Source: an uncultured Lachnospiraceae bacterium (GTDB lineage: Bacteria; Bacillota; Clostridia; Lachnospirales; Lachnospiraceae). From it: a stretch of DNA of 47,714 bases. Location of the stretch: the NCBI GenBank assembly GCA_947624815.1, contig CANQME010000007.1, positions 1-47,714 of the forward strand, written 5' to 3'. Made by a program: the position numbers and the translations under genes. Positions 15,780-24,843 of this stretch are shown here, piece by piece; within the stretch, counting starts at the first letter, position 1; every line of letters starts with the position of its first letter. The notes beneath the pieces are model-generated. The model had not been told where the DNA came from. It saw nothing but the letters and a program-made list of their open reading frames with translations, and made no database searches.

Positions 15780-16796
15780 ATGGAACATTCCGAAGCCTTT
15801 CGCCGCGATCCCGCCGCGGCCCGTCCTCCCGTCGCCGGGGGCCTGTCCGTCCTTATCCTGATTCTGCTGCTCACCCATCCTGCAGCGGCTCTGGCAGGCG
15901 CCAGAAACGGCCTTATGCTGTGGGCCGATACCGTGCTGCCCACGCTCCTGCCGTTCATGATCTGTTCCAATGTAATCGTATCCGCCGGAGGGCTGCCGGT
16001 CCTGATGGCTCCCCTGCGTCCGTTTACGAAAATGCTTTCTCTCTCCGAGGCCGGAGGCTACGTTCTGGTGTCCGGCCTGCTCTGCGGCTTCCCCATGGGA
16101 GCCAAAACCTGCGCGGAATTTCTTGCGCAGGGAAAGATCTCCCCCGAAGAAGCCAGATATCTTCTGGCGATCAGCAACCATCCGAGCCCCATGTTCCTGC
16201 TGGGCTACCTGGCCGCCAATCTGGGCGGGATCCCGGTCGCCCCGGTCCTGGCAAGCCTCTACCTGCCTGTCTTCCTGCTGTCCGCGCTGGCACGGAGGCT
16301 CTATCTGCCCTCCCGAAGCACGCGTATGCAGGATGAAGAAGGAACGGTCCCCCATCCGGCCGGGCCGGATACCGTTCTTGACTTCGACGCCGTCATGATG
16401 CGCTCCGCTGAGGTCATGGTCCGGATCGGCGGCTATCTCATGCTGTTCTCCGTCCTGGCCGCCTTCATCCGGCAGGTTCCGTTTCTCCCGGACGCCCCCA
16501 AAGCGCTGCTTCTCGGCGCGGCGGAGATCACCACCGGGATCCGCGCCGTTTCAGAGACGATGTCCGGCTTTTCAAAAGGCTTCTGGCTGACCGCCGTCAC
16601 GGCCTTCGGCGGACTGTCCGGCGTTCTGCAGACAAAGAGCGTTCTGTCGCCTGACGGTACGCCCTCCGGACCGCCGCCCGCGAAAAATGCCGGATTGTCC
16701 ATCCGGCATTATATCCTGTGGAAGCTGCTTCACACGGTTACCGCATGTCTTCTGTATCGTTTCCTCCATAGCCTTCCTGTCCGTCTCCCTCGCTGA
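15780..16796 (+). CDS. ylbJ: Sporulation integral membrane protein YlbJ-like
   Basis: A 338-aa polytopic membrane protein (roughly 8 hydrophobic segments) of the YlbJ family, related to nucleoside-recognition (Gate) domains. YlbJ is needed for spore cortex formation in Bacillus. Diagnostic stretches are MLWADTVLPTLLPFMICSNVI and GLLCGFPMGAKTCAEFLAQGKIS followed by ARYLLAISNHPSPMFLLGYL. Bacillus YlbJ is about 408 aa, so this is a short form. The neighbourhood rsmD-coaD-ylbJ matches Bacillus, but here ylbJ is inverted. It overlaps the coiled-coil gene tail to tail by 59 bp. The ribosome binding site is weak (CGGGAC). Confidence 0.85.
   Translation: MEHSEAFRRDPAAARPPVAGGLSVLILILLLTHPAAALAGARNGLMLWADTVLPTLLPFMICSNVIVSAGGLPVLMAPLRPFTKMLSLSEAGGYVLVSGLLCGFPMGAKTCAEFLAQGKISPEEARYLLAISNHPSPMFLLGYLAANLGGIPVAPVLASLYLPVFLLSALARRLYLPSRSTRMQDEEGTVPHPAGPDTVLDFDAVMMRSAEVMVRIGGYLMLFSVLAAFIRQVPFLPDAPKALLLGAAEITTGIRAVSETMSGFSKGFWLTAVTAFGGLSGVLQTKSVLSPDGTPSGPPPAKNAGLSIRHYILWKLLHTVTACLLYRFLHSLPVRLPR
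16683..16710 (-). terminator. Terminator of the rsmD-coaD unit, inside ylbJ
   Basis: AATGCCGGAT (16686-16695) and ATCCGGCATT (16701-16710) form a 10-bp stem with a 5-nt loop. On the minus strand it is followed by TTTTTCG, about 30 nt after the coiled-coil gene stop. The same bases encode residues 302-310 of YlbJ. Confidence 0.75.
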
Positions 16797-17361
16797 GAGC
16801 GGAACTGTCCTGAGACTGTGCGGGCATATGCAGCTCGTTGCGGTTATTGGTCACCACGTCGAACGCGCTCTTCATGGAATTCATATATGCATCGAACTTG
16901 TTCTGAGCCGTCTCCACTGTGTGGGCGATGATCCCCTGGAGATTCCGAAGCGCGTCGTCCGTGTACTGGATCGCGCCCTGACGGATATTGTTGGCGTCGT
17001 TGACCGCGGCGTCCAGGATCGCCTGGGCCTGTACATTGGCGTCGTCGATGATCTGGTTGGCCGCCTGATACGCCGCCTGGGTGATCTCATGATCGTTCAC
17101 CATCTCATTGGTCTGGCTTTTGGCCTCCTGAAGCATGGCGTCCGCCTGGGTGCGGGCGTCGTTCATGATGGCTTCCTGATTGCTGATGACGCGCTGGTAC
17201 TGCTTGATCTCATCCGGTACGCGAAGGCGGAGCTCCACCAGAAGCTCCTCCAGCTCTTCCCTGTTCACAAGGATCTTATTATTCGAAAGCGGGGCCGGTT
17301 TGCACCCGTCAATATATTCCTCAATCTCCTCGATCAGCTGCTCGATTCTGCTCATGCTCAT
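16738..17361 (-). CDS. Coiled-coil protein (annotated in relatives as ATPase/DivIVA-like)
   Basis: A 207-aa protein without membrane segments. A short N-terminal region with [16 protein letters not shown] and [22 protein letters not shown] resembles DivIVA-related proteins. A long Ala/Gln/Asn-rich helix follows (about residues 60-165, with repeated [27 protein letters not shown] heptads), as in V-ATPase subunit H/E-like proteins. The acidic tail [17 protein letters not shown] is probably disordered. It overlaps the coaD stop by 4 bp (ATGA). It shows no nucleotide-binding motif, so any ATPase label would be by similarity only. A cell-division or envelope scaffold role is a guess. Confidence 0.8.
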   Translation of the reverse strand: MSMSRIEQLIEEIEEYIDGCKPAPLSNNKILVNREELEELLVELRLRVPDEIKQYQRVISNQEAIMNDARTQADAMLQEAKSQTNEMVNDHEITQAAYQAANQIIDDANVQAQAILDAAVNDANNIRQGAIQYTDDALRNLQGIIAHTVETAQNKFDAYMNSMKSAFDVVTNNRNELHMPAQSQDSSALSEGDGQEGYGGNDTEDMR

Positions 17362-17870
17362 GTACTCTCCCTTCTATTCGTCTGTTCCCCCGCGAATTTG
17401 GTCCGTATCTTCTCTGCAATGGACGGATGGACAAACGCGCTGATATCGCCGCCGTACATGGCGATCTCCTTCACGATACTGGAGCTTAAATATGAATATT
17501 TCAAATTCGTCGTCAAAAATATCGTATCCACCTGAGGCGCAATGACACGATTGGTCTGGGAAAGCTGCAATTCATATTCAAAATCCGTCACGGCGCGCAG
17601 TCCGCGAATGATAACGTCCGCATGGTTCGCCTTTACAAAGTCCACCAGGAGTCCGTCAAAGGACCTGATCTCCACATTGGGAAGATGTTTTGTGACATCT
17701 ATTAACATATTAACACGTTCTTTCACAGAAAACAACGGCGATTTTGAAGAATTATTCAAAACTGCCACGATCAGATGATCCATGATCGCCGATCCGCGCT
17801 CGATAATATCGAAATGTCCGTATGTAACCGGGTCAAAGCTGCCCGGATAAACGCCTACTGCCATATTCAC
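17358..17870 (-). CDS. coaD: Phosphopantetheine adenylyltransferase
   Basis: Transfers AMP from ATP to 4'-phosphopantetheine to give dephospho-CoA, the penultimate step of CoA synthesis. The 170-aa protein starts [27 protein letters not shown] (residues 16-19) is the T/HxGH nucleotidyltransferase motif. [33 protein letters not shown] and [18 protein letters not shown] are the expected family blocks. It overlaps rsmD by 4 bp upstream and the coiled-coil gene by 4 bp downstream. Confidence 0.95.
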   Translation of the reverse strand: MNMAVGVYPGSFDPVTYGHFDIIERGSAIMDHLIVAVLNNSSKSPLFSVKERVNMLIDVTKHLPNVEIRSFDGLLVDFVKANHADVIIRGLRAVTDFEYELQLSQTNRVIAPQVDTIFLTTNLKYSYLSSSIVKEIAMYGGDISAFVHPSIAEKIRTKFAGEQTNRREST

Positions 17871-18436
17871 CGCTCCTGTTCTGTCTGTTTTTGAAAGAAA
17901 ATGTGTTTGTTCGTCTTATAGAGCTTCTCCCTGACGGTCTCATACCCCAGAGACGCCGCGTAGGAGAAATCCGTGTCCAGAGACGCCTCGACGATGATCA
18001 GCGTATCCGGATCCGCCAGCCGGGAATCCCTGAGATACGCAAGCACCAGCCGCTCCCACCCATGGTCATAGGGCGGGTCCATGAAAATGACGCCGAACGC
18101 CGCGTTCCTTCCCTCGATGCGGCGCAGGCCGCTCAGGATATCGCACGTCAGGATGCGTCCCCGATCCTGAAGCCGGGTGGTCGTAAGGTTCTCCCGGATG
18201 CAGGCCGCCGCCCTGGGATCCTTCTCGATAAAGACGGCGTCCGCGGCTCCGCGGCTCAGCGCTTCGATCCCGATGGCGCCGCTGCCCGCGAAGCAGTCCA
18301 GAAAGCCCGTCCCGACCACATCCTGCCAGATCATATTGAACAGCGTCTCCTTGATCCGGTCAGTCGTCGGCCTCGTATCCATGCCTGCCGGCGTCTTAAG
18401 CTGCAGCCTCCTGGCCGTTCCCGCTATCACCCGCAT
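17867..18436 (-). CDS. rsmD: 16S rRNA (guanine966-N2)-methyltransferase
   Basis: RsmD methylates G966 of 16S rRNA. The start [16 protein letters not shown] is chosen because AAAGGAG lies 7 nt upstream and it matches the family; the ORF track adds 22 residues. The protein is 189 aa. Motifs are [15 protein letters not shown], the SAM loop [19 protein letters not shown], and the catalytic MDPPYD. Its overlap with coaD (ATGA) shows coupled translation, and the rsmD-coaD order is widespread in Firmicutes. Confidence 0.93.
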   Translation of the reverse strand: MRVIAGTARRLQLKTPAGMDTRPTTDRIKETLFNMIWQDVVGTGFLDCFAGSGAIGIEALSRGAADAVFIEKDPRAAACIRENLTTTRLQDRGRILTCDILSGLRRIEGRNAAFGVIFMDPPYDHGWERLVLAYLRDSRLADPDTLIIVEASLDTDFSYAASLGYETVREKLYKTNKHIFFQKQTEQER

Positions 18437-18544
18437 AGGGCCGCTCCTTTCCCAACATACGTTTCCTCTCCGTCCCCTGCCGCACCACCCGTCTCGTTCC
18501 AAACGCAGAACCGTATCGCGCCGCCCTGCGGCAGAGTCGTCCTA

Positions 18545-18573
18545 AGTATAATATGAAAACACTCTCCCGGCAA
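18545..18573 (-). promoter_or_regulatory. Promoter of rsmD-coaD operon
   Basis: On the minus strand TTGCCG (18568-18573), 17-nt spacer, TATACT (18545-18550), with a leader of roughly 100 nt to the rsmD ATG. Confidence 0.6.
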
Positions 18574-18650
18574 GTATTTTATCGGAACCAATCCATGTAT
18601 ACATAAAAAACTTTCTCAACCGATCCGCGGAAGGTTTTGCCGATCAGATG

Positions 18651-18695
18651 AAAAGCCGGATAAGATAACAGGTATTTCAACCTGACATCTTATCC
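18651..18695 (-). terminator. Terminator closing the glycoside operon
   Basis: GGATAAGAT (18658-18666) pairs with ATCTTATCC (18687-18695), with an inner AGGT/ACCT helix. On the minus strand it is followed by GGCTTTTC. It lies just downstream of the cupin gene stop. Confidence 0.7.
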
Positions 18696-18717
18696 AGCTC
18701 ATCCATTCTACAATCTG

Positions 18718-19668
18718 CTATTTCCCCATATAAATACCGGTCACAAAGCATTTATATTTATGGCGGAATGCGGTCATACGATCCGGATCCTCCAACCACT
18801 CGGAATGGTATTTCCGTACGGATTCCAGATCCTCCATCATTGCCATCAAGTCTGTTTCCCCGCCATAGTCATAAAGCTTCGTATCCTCCAGCACCCGGAT
18901 GGTATGCGGATGAAAATTGGGAATATGCACCAGACAGTCCGGCCCGGCCACGAACCTTTCACCCATAACTTCCACTTCAAGGCTGCCCTCCTTGATATAG
19001 TACAGCTCCCAGTTACAATGCGGGAAGGCATATTCCACTACCAGACCCTTTTTCAGACTGGCATGCCAGATCTCCTTGACGCCGTTGGTCTCCCATTTTC
19101 CAACCTTCAGCCGAATCTCATAGCCGTCGCCCTGCCAGGTAGCATAGGAAAAATCCGGCGTCCTCACTTCATGCATTTCCCGTTTGTCCACATCGATGCA
19201 GACCGGCGTTTCCCTGGTCAGATTCAGCGGATCTCCACGATAGATGCGCATAAATTCCGGATCCTCTTTATACTGCGGGAAATTCTGATTCACCGTATTT
19301 TTCTCCCAGATCCCGCCGGACATATCGATCTCCTGGAACAGTTCCCGCCAGATCGTGCCCTCCTCCAGAAAGTGAAATCCGTGAGGTGTCCAGGGCATGA
19401 TATGGATGATATCCCCGGCGTGCGCCACAAAACGTTTGCCCCGCATAAAACACTCCACGCTGCCTGCCGCGATCTCAAAGGTCTCAAAACCTTTTCTGTG
19501 CTGATGATACGGCACAGTAGCATCCTTGTGATAAATCGTATCGCTCATTTCATCCTTTTCCTTCGGGCCTCTGGGCAGGATGAAATCATTGACAACCTGC
19601 GTCCCTTCATCCCAGTGACGCAGCCAGTCCTTCGGATCATTCATGTGAATCAGATACTTTTCATACAT
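18718..19668 (-). CDS. Bicupin protein
   Basis: A 316-aa protein with two cupin-like beta-barrels. The N-terminal one carries the metal-ligand pattern PYHQHRKGFETFEIAAGS and GDIIHIMPWTPHGFHFLEEG (about residues 53-105). The C-terminal one reads WELYYIKEGSLEVEVMGERFVAGPDCLVHIPNFHPHTI (about residues 220-258) and has fewer histidines. It is the last gene of the locus and overlaps the MBL gene by 8 bp, so the two probably work together. Sugar isomerisation or lactone/dioxygenase chemistry on a released sugar or aglycone are possibilities. GAGGAAAG precedes the ATG. Confidence 0.8.
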   Translation of the reverse strand: MYEKYLIHMNDPKDWLRHWDEGTQVVNDFILPRGPKEKDEMSDTIYHKDATVPYHQHRKGFETFEIAAGSVECFMRGKRFVAHAGDIIHIMPWTPHGFHFLEEGTIWRELFQEIDMSGGIWEKNTVNQNFPQYKEDPEFMRIYRGDPLNLTRETPVCIDVDKREMHEVRTPDFSYATWQGDGYEIRLKVGKWETNGVKEIWHASLKKGLVVEYAFPHCNWELYYIKEGSLEVEVMGERFVAGPDCLVHIPNFHPHTIRVLEDTKLYDYGGETDLMAMMEDLESVRKYHSEWLEDPDRMTAFRHKYKCFVTGIYMGK

Positions 19669-20491
19669 AGTCTTTCCTCCTCAGATCTTCCGTATAAACG
19701 ATATTCCCGTATTTTCCGTCCAACCGGTCAAAATGCGGACCGATGGCCGCGGCGCGGAGCGCTTCTCTCCCCATAAAATCACAGGGCACGGCATCATCTG
19801 TCCTCTCCAGAATCCGGCCGCAGAGCTCGATATTGTCCTCTAACGCACGCTCCGGTCCTTCCGGTGCAGGACCATGCGAATAATACACCTTGTCAAAACG
19901 GTTCCGGAAGGTCTGCAGCCGCTGCAGACTCCTTCTGTATTCGCCCACGGTCGTTCCCCCAAACAGGAGTGTGTTGGCGTTGCAGGCGTCTCCGAACAGG
20001 ATTGATCGTTCTTCCACAAACAACACGCTGCAGGAACCCTTCGTATGGCCCGGAACATGAATGATCTCCAGGGATATCCCTCCCAGATCAAACACCTGAC
20101 CGTCCTCAAGGGGCAGATAACTCCTATCCGGCGCCGGAGCCGGCAGAAAATCTGCTTTCGTCAGTTCTGTCCCCGGCGGCATGCAGGAAGCCGCATAACC
20201 CATGCGCATTTCCATCCCATGCTCCGACAAAAGAGGAAGATCCGCCGGATGCAGACAGACCCTCTCAAAGGGTGAAACGCCGCCGGCATGATCCCCATGC
20301 CCGTGGGTCAGGATCACCGTCACGGGAAGCGTCGTCAGCGCCTCCACCGTTTCCTTAAGCCCTGCAAAGCCTACTCCCGTATCCACCAGCGCAGCCTGTC
20401 TTTCCCCTTGCACCAGGAAAAAATAAACGCCGGAAGGATCGGTGATCTGCGTAATATGCTCTGAAAGTTTTTCCGTCTTATATGTAAACAT
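19661..20491 (-). CDS. Metallo-beta-lactamase-fold hydrolase
   Basis: A 276-aa MBL-fold protein with the dinuclear metal motif THGHGDHAGG (H63, H65, D67, H68). Further metal ligands are in HVPGHTKGS and LFGDACNAN, with a late histidine in YYSHGPAP. The layout is that of glyoxalase II/lactonase-like members of the family. It begins 1 nt after the GH78 gene, with AGGAGG inside the GH78 3' end, and overlaps the cupin start. In a rhamnoside locus it could act on a lactone or thioester, but the substrate is not readable from the sequence. Confidence 0.88.
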   Translation of the reverse strand: MFTYKTEKLSEHITQITDPSGVYFFLVQGERQAALVDTGVGFAGLKETVEALTTLPVTVILTHGHGDHAGGVSPFERVCLHPADLPLLSEHGMEMRMGYAASCMPPGTELTKADFLPAPAPDRSYLPLEDGQVFDLGGISLEIIHVPGHTKGSCSVLFVEERSILFGDACNANTLLFGGTTVGEYRRSLQRLQTFRNRFDKVYYSHGPAPEGPERALEDNIELCGRILERTDDAVPCDFMGREALRAAAIGPHFDRLDGKYGNIVYTEDLRRKDYV

Positions 20492-20492
20492 G

Positions 20493-23327
20493 TCATTCGC
20501 CTCCTACTTCTTTGTCAGTACTTTTCGCTGCGACCGCATCCGCCGGCGCCCCGGTGCTGTCTTCCTGTACCAGACTCGAAAGTGCCTCTGCAAGCCGCTT
20601 TACATCCTGCGGTCCGAATCCCAGAAAGCCTTTACCTGACAGGGTCTTAAGACTGTCGTTCAGGAAATCCTCGTCCCCCTGCTTCAGGAAAAACAGTAAT
20701 CTGGGACAGATCCTGGCAATGATCTCCACGGCCCGCTCATCCTTCATCATCTCTCCAAACAGAGTCTTTTCCGTGTATGGACACCGCACATCCCGGTCTG
20801 GCGTCCAGGTAAACTCACGAACGCCCGCCGTCAGAAGAAACGTTCTGCCCTCAGGATCGCAGGACAGCGTCACCTGAGCCTTGCAGCCGAAAGGAACCTC
20901 CACCAACAGATGCACCTCGCCGTTCGGCCGAATCTCCCATTCCACCCGGTAGGTTCCGTAAACGGACTCGTAGCGCAGCCGCACGAATTTCAGACGGATA
21001 TTCAGAAGGGGCGCGATCTTTGCCTCCCTGAACCCCGGTTTCAGAGCCGTAAGGCCCGCCACGCAGCGATACAGGAATTCCACGACGGCGCCGTAAGCGT
21101 AATGGTTCAGGGAATTCATGCCGGTGCCGCTGATCCGCCCATCCTCCAGAACCGAGTTCCACCGTTCCCATATCGTGGTTGCTCCCAGGTTCACACAGTG
21201 CAGCCAGCCCGGATACTCCTCCTGTAAGAGAAAATGAAAGGCTTCCTCTTCCATCCCGTTTTCCGCCAGCACCCGGCATAAAAGCGGTGCGCCCACGAAG
21301 CCGCCGGTCAGCCGGTAACAGTCCTTATACAGCCGCCGGGTGAGGGCGTCCAGCAGTTTCTGTTTATCGCGCCAGATCCCCGTATGCAGCGCCACGATAT
21401 AGCCTGTCTGTGTGTCGATGCAGAGCCTGCCGCTCTCCGTAAAATATTCCTTTAAGATTGCTTCCCGGATCTTAGCATGCAGCTGACGGTAATGGGCCTC
21501 TTCTTCTTTTTTTCCCAGGGCCTTCGCGGCATCTGCCGTTCGCCTGGCCGAGGCGGCCCAGTAGCAGGAGCCGATGAAATATTCGTCCGTGCCGCCCTGC
21601 ATGCTCTGAGAAGTCCTGCCGTCCAGCGCCAGCCAGTCGCCCAGCTGATCACCGAAATCATATAGCCAGCGCCGTCCCCGGGCCTGATCCTCCCTGTCGA
21701 TCTTATCCACCCATTCCTTCATCATGGGATAATCGGCCGCAAGCGCGCAGATATCCCCGAAATGCTCATAGAGCACCATGGGCAGAATCGTGGCGATATC
21801 GCCCCATACACTGGAAAAGATCGGCCCGCCGGGACTCAGCACCGGAATTACTCCCGGCACGACGCCGTCATATTTTTTCTGCTCCATGCGCAGATCACGC
21901 AGGAATTTGCGGTAAAAGGCCGCGGTATCCATATTATAGCTGGCCGTCCCGGAAAACACCTGCGCATCTCCCGTCCATCCCAGCCGTTCGTCCCGCTGCG
22001 GACAGTCCGTCGGAAAATCAATGGAATTGGACTTCTGCCCCCACAAGGCGTTCTGAAACAGGCGGTTGACCTTCTCATGCCCTGTCTCAAGAAAGCCGGT
22101 TCGCTCCATATCAGAATGCAGAACCACGCCCGTAAAATCCTTCGGATCCACCTCGCCGCCCCAGCCGCTGACGCGGACATAACGGAATCCGAAATAGGTA
22201 AACTCCGGCTTCACCAGCTCCGTCCGGCCGTCCGCCGTATAAACGAACTGCGACCTGGCGGAACGATAATTGTCCCGGTAGAAATTGCCCTCCTGCAGAA
22301 TTTCCCCGAAATCCAGCACCACTCTTGTACCCGCTTTCCCGGAGAAGCGAAACTGCACATAGCCGGCAAAATTCTGGCCAAAATCCAGCACCTGCTCCCC
22401 TGCCGGAGTATGGATCACTTCCCTGACGGGAAGATATTCCTCTTCCTTTACCGGAAGGCTGTAGCGGGCCGCCGGCTTTCCTTCCAGCTTTATCCGCACA
22501 GGCGTTCTGAACGGATTTTCCCGTCCGGACCACAAAAGACGGTTCAGGATTTCCCCATCGTAAATGCCGCTGTCTTCCACATCGCTGCCACGATAGAGCC
22601 AGCTCTCGTCCGTACCCAACACGAACGTCGAACCGTCCTCCATGAAAAAGCGTATTTCCGCCAACAGGGCAAAACGATCTCCAAAGTTGTCGGGCCTGCT
22701 CCCAAGACCGAATTTGCCCTTGTACCAACCGTTTCCCAGCCGTACCTCCAGCTCATTTTCCGGCATGAGCAGTCCCGTGATATCGAAGGTCTGATACTGG
22801 ATCCGGGAACGATACTCGCTGTAATACGGCGTCAGAACTTCCATGCCCACCTTCCTGCCGTTGACCTGCGCCGAATACAGACCCAGGCCGGATATATAGA
22901 GTCTGGCGCACCGCACTGCTCCCGGCGTGCGGAAGGTTTTCACAAACACCGGATGAAATGTATCCTCTTCCTGCGGGGAGATCCAGGTCCCCGCCCATGG
23001 TTCTTCTCCCCTGGCCGTTTCAAAAAAGGCCGTTCCATCGCTCCATGCCTCTTCCCCGATATCGCTCCTTACGAAAACCCGCACGTAATACCGTGTAAAG
23101 GGCAGGAAAGAGAAGGGAAACGGCACGCAGGCGCTGTCCAGATCCGCACCGGATTTTTCCGCGCATATATGAGAAAAATCCGGCGTGTCGCCAATCTGTA
23201 CGCAGACCTTTTCCGCCTTTTTCCCGGCGCTGCCTTTCACGACAAAGGATACCCTGACATCCTCCATCCAGAATCCGACGGGATTTTCAATTCCATTGAT
23301 CCGGATCCGTTCAATCGTCATATACAT
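20493..23327 (-). CDS. Alpha-L-rhamnosidase, GH78
   Basis: Cleaves terminal alpha-L-rhamnose from glycosides. The 944-aa protein has N-terminal beta-sandwich domains (about 1-400), then an (alpha/alpha)6 barrel with the family hallmark DCPQRDERLGWTGDAQVFS (about 441-459) and FGDQLGDWLALDG. A C-terminal beta domain follows. No signal peptide is visible, so it acts in the cytoplasm on imported substrate. After about residue 855 there is an extra helical region (ERAVEIIARICPRLLFFLKQ and onward), not part of the usual GH78 core. The gene overlaps the esterase upstream by 17 bp; an ATG two codons later has better ribosome binding site spacing. Confidence 0.93.
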   Translation of the reverse strand: MYMTIERIRINGIENPVGFWMEDVRVSFVVKGSAGKKAEKVCVQIGDTPDFSHICAEKSGADLDSACVPFPFSFLPFTRYYVRVFVRSDIGEEAWSDGTAFFETARGEEPWAGTWISPQEEDTFHPVFVKTFRTPGAVRCARLYISGLGLYSAQVNGRKVGMEVLTPYYSEYRSRIQYQTFDITGLLMPENELEVRLGNGWYKGKFGLGSRPDNFGDRFALLAEIRFFMEDGSTFVLGTDESWLYRGSDVEDSGIYDGEILNRLLWSGRENPFRTPVRIKLEGKPAARYSLPVKEEEYLPVREVIHTPAGEQVLDFGQNFAGYVQFRFSGKAGTRVVLDFGEILQEGNFYRDNYRSARSQFVYTADGRTELVKPEFTYFGFRYVRVSGWGGEVDPKDFTGVVLHSDMERTGFLETGHEKVNRLFQNALWGQKSNSIDFPTDCPQRDERLGWTGDAQVFSGTASYNMDTAAFYRKFLRDLRMEQKKYDGVVPGVIPVLSPGGPIFSSVWGDIATILPMVLYEHFGDICALAADYPMMKEWVDKIDREDQARGRRWLYDFGDQLGDWLALDGRTSQSMQGGTDEYFIGSCYWAASARRTADAAKALGKKEEEAHYRQLHAKIREAILKEYFTESGRLCIDTQTGYIVALHTGIWRDKQKLLDALTRRLYKDCYRLTGGFVGAPLLCRVLAENGMEEEAFHFLLQEEYPGWLHCVNLGATTIWERWNSVLEDGRISGTGMNSLNHYAYGAVVEFLYRCVAGLTALKPGFREAKIAPLLNIRLKFVRLRYESVYGTYRVEWEIRPNGEVHLLVEVPFGCKAQVTLSCDPEGRTFLLTAGVREFTWTPDRDVRCPYTEKTLFGEMMKDERAVEIIARICPRLLFFLKQGDEDFLNDSLKTLSGKGFLGFGPQDVKRLAEALSSLVQEDSTGAPADAVAAKSTDKEVGGE

Positions 23328-24804
23328 GCACCCCTTCCCATACCTTCATCAGCACGCTGCGGTCCAGTCGCCTTGTTTCGGTCCGCCTGTCATAAATGCG
23401 CACCAATGAATCGTATCCCTCATAGCAGGGCCAGGCGTCACCTGCAGGCACGCCGCATTTCACAAAATCCACCCATGCGCCGTGCACGCTGCCGACCAGC
23501 TCCTCCACCATTTTCTCCGGTTCTCCCTCAAACTGGATCTTCGGAAAGCCTTCCTTGTAAAAGTTAAAATCGCAGGGCAGATCCATGGCGTGGCTGCAGA
23601 GCATCCCCGTTTTTTTCGCAAACTGCGAGATGAACTCAAACCGGTACATCCACACGGGTCCATGCTCCATCTGGGCCTGCGCCGTCCGGATAGCCGGCAC
23701 CTGGAAGGCAAGATCCGTCCCAAAATTGACGAACGCCTCGTCCACCCCGTTTATCATACCATGACTCGTACCCTCGTAGTATTCCTTTATCTGGGAAAAC
23801 GTTTCCTCCATCCCGTTATTCTTACAGAGCGTCCGGATCATCTCCCAGGAATTGGGGAAGAAAGTGCCCTCCGGGCGGACGAAGAAAGTACCCTCGTTGA
23901 GATTATTGCCGATCATCAGACGCACGCCTTTCGCACAGCCTTTCTTTATGGCTTCGATCGGGCGTTCCGGCAGCAGATCGTCCACCACCGGGGATGGAAG
24001 ATTGATGCCCGGATAACGGTACTGATGCATGGCTGAGACAAAATCATTGCCTTTTAAGACCGCAAAAGGATCGATATCCGCCAACTTGTACAGATCCTTT
24101 TCCGTCCAACCCATACCTTCCAGAAAAAGTCCGATATGCTTTCGGTTCATCTCATGTGAAAAAACGCCCTCAGGCAGACCACTGGAAGCGATCACCTGCT
24201 GAAAGGTTCCCCGCAGGGCCGGAATCGCCATCATCAGGATCACAGAGGTGCCCCCCGCCGATTCCCCGGCGATGGTCACCCGCTCCGGATCCCCGCCGAA
24301 CGACGCAATGTTTTCATGGATCCATTTCATGGCAGCGATATGGTCGGAGATTCCGCAGCTGCTTTCAAAATTCTCACATCCCGGATAGCCGGTAAAATCA
24401 TAAAAGCCCCACACATTCAGCCGGTACTGAAAGGTGACGTAGACAATCCCATTTTTCACAAAGGAATCTCCGGAAAGCAGCGGATCAGAAGCGCTTCCGG
24501 TATTATAACCGCCGCCGTGAACGTAGACCAGCACCGGCATCTTTTCCCCCTCCAGGGGGCATTTGATGTTCAGCGTCAGACAGTCCTCGCTGCCGCAGAG
24601 CTGATCTCCCATCTTCTGCACAGCGCAGGGCCCGTAAGCCTTTGCATCCAGCACGCCCTCCCAGTGCTTTACGGGAACGGCGCGCTTTAAGCGCAGTTTC
24701 CCTGCCGGCGGCTCGGCATACGGAATTCCCAGATATTCGATCCGCCCGTCCCGTTCATATCCTCTGATCAGTCCAGAAGTTGTCCTCACAATACAGGAAT
24801 CCAT
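23311..24804 (-). CDS. Type B carboxylesterase
   Basis: A 497-aa alpha/beta hydrolase of the carboxylesterase family. The oxyanion-hole region is VYVHGGGYNTGSASD (about residue 94), and the nucleophile elbow is GESAGGTS (Ser182). Family motifs EDCLTLNI and FGGDPERVTIAGES are present, and a likely catalytic His lies near CSHAMDLPCDF. No signal peptide. Between GH3 and GH78 genes it probably removes acetyl or aromatic acyl groups from imported glycosides, complementing the SGNH esterase at 38636. The ester specificity is inferred from context only. Confidence 0.9.
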   Translation of the reverse strand: MDSCIVRTTSGLIRGYERDGRIEYLGIPYAEPPAGKLRLKRAVPVKHWEGVLDAKAYGPCAVQKMGDQLCGSEDCLTLNIKCPLEGEKMPVLVYVHGGGYNTGSASDPLLSGDSFVKNGIVYVTFQYRLNVWGFYDFTGYPGCENFESSCGISDHIAAMKWIHENIASFGGDPERVTIAGESAGGTSVILMMAIPALRGTFQQVIASSGLPEGVFSHEMNRKHIGLFLEGMGWTEKDLYKLADIDPFAVLKGNDFVSAMHQYRYPGINLPSPVVDDLLPERPIEAIKKGCAKGVRLMIGNNLNEGTFFVRPEGTFFPNSWEMIRTLCKNNGMEETFSQIKEYYEGTSHGMINGVDEAFVNFGTDLAFQVPAIRTAQAQMEHGPVWMYRFEFISQFAKKTGMLCSHAMDLPCDFNFYKEGFPKIQFEGEPEKMVEELVGSVHGAWVDFVKCGVPAGDAWPCYEGYDSLVRIYDRRTETRRLDRSVLMKVWEGVHVYDD

Positions 24805-24843
24805 TTTTTCTCCTTTCGTTTCCCGGGAATTCCGGCATGTTGT

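Noticed and set aside
21762-23567. 601-aa plus-strand ORF opposite the GH78 gene
   Set aside because: Shadow of the rhamnosidase gene; no family motif.
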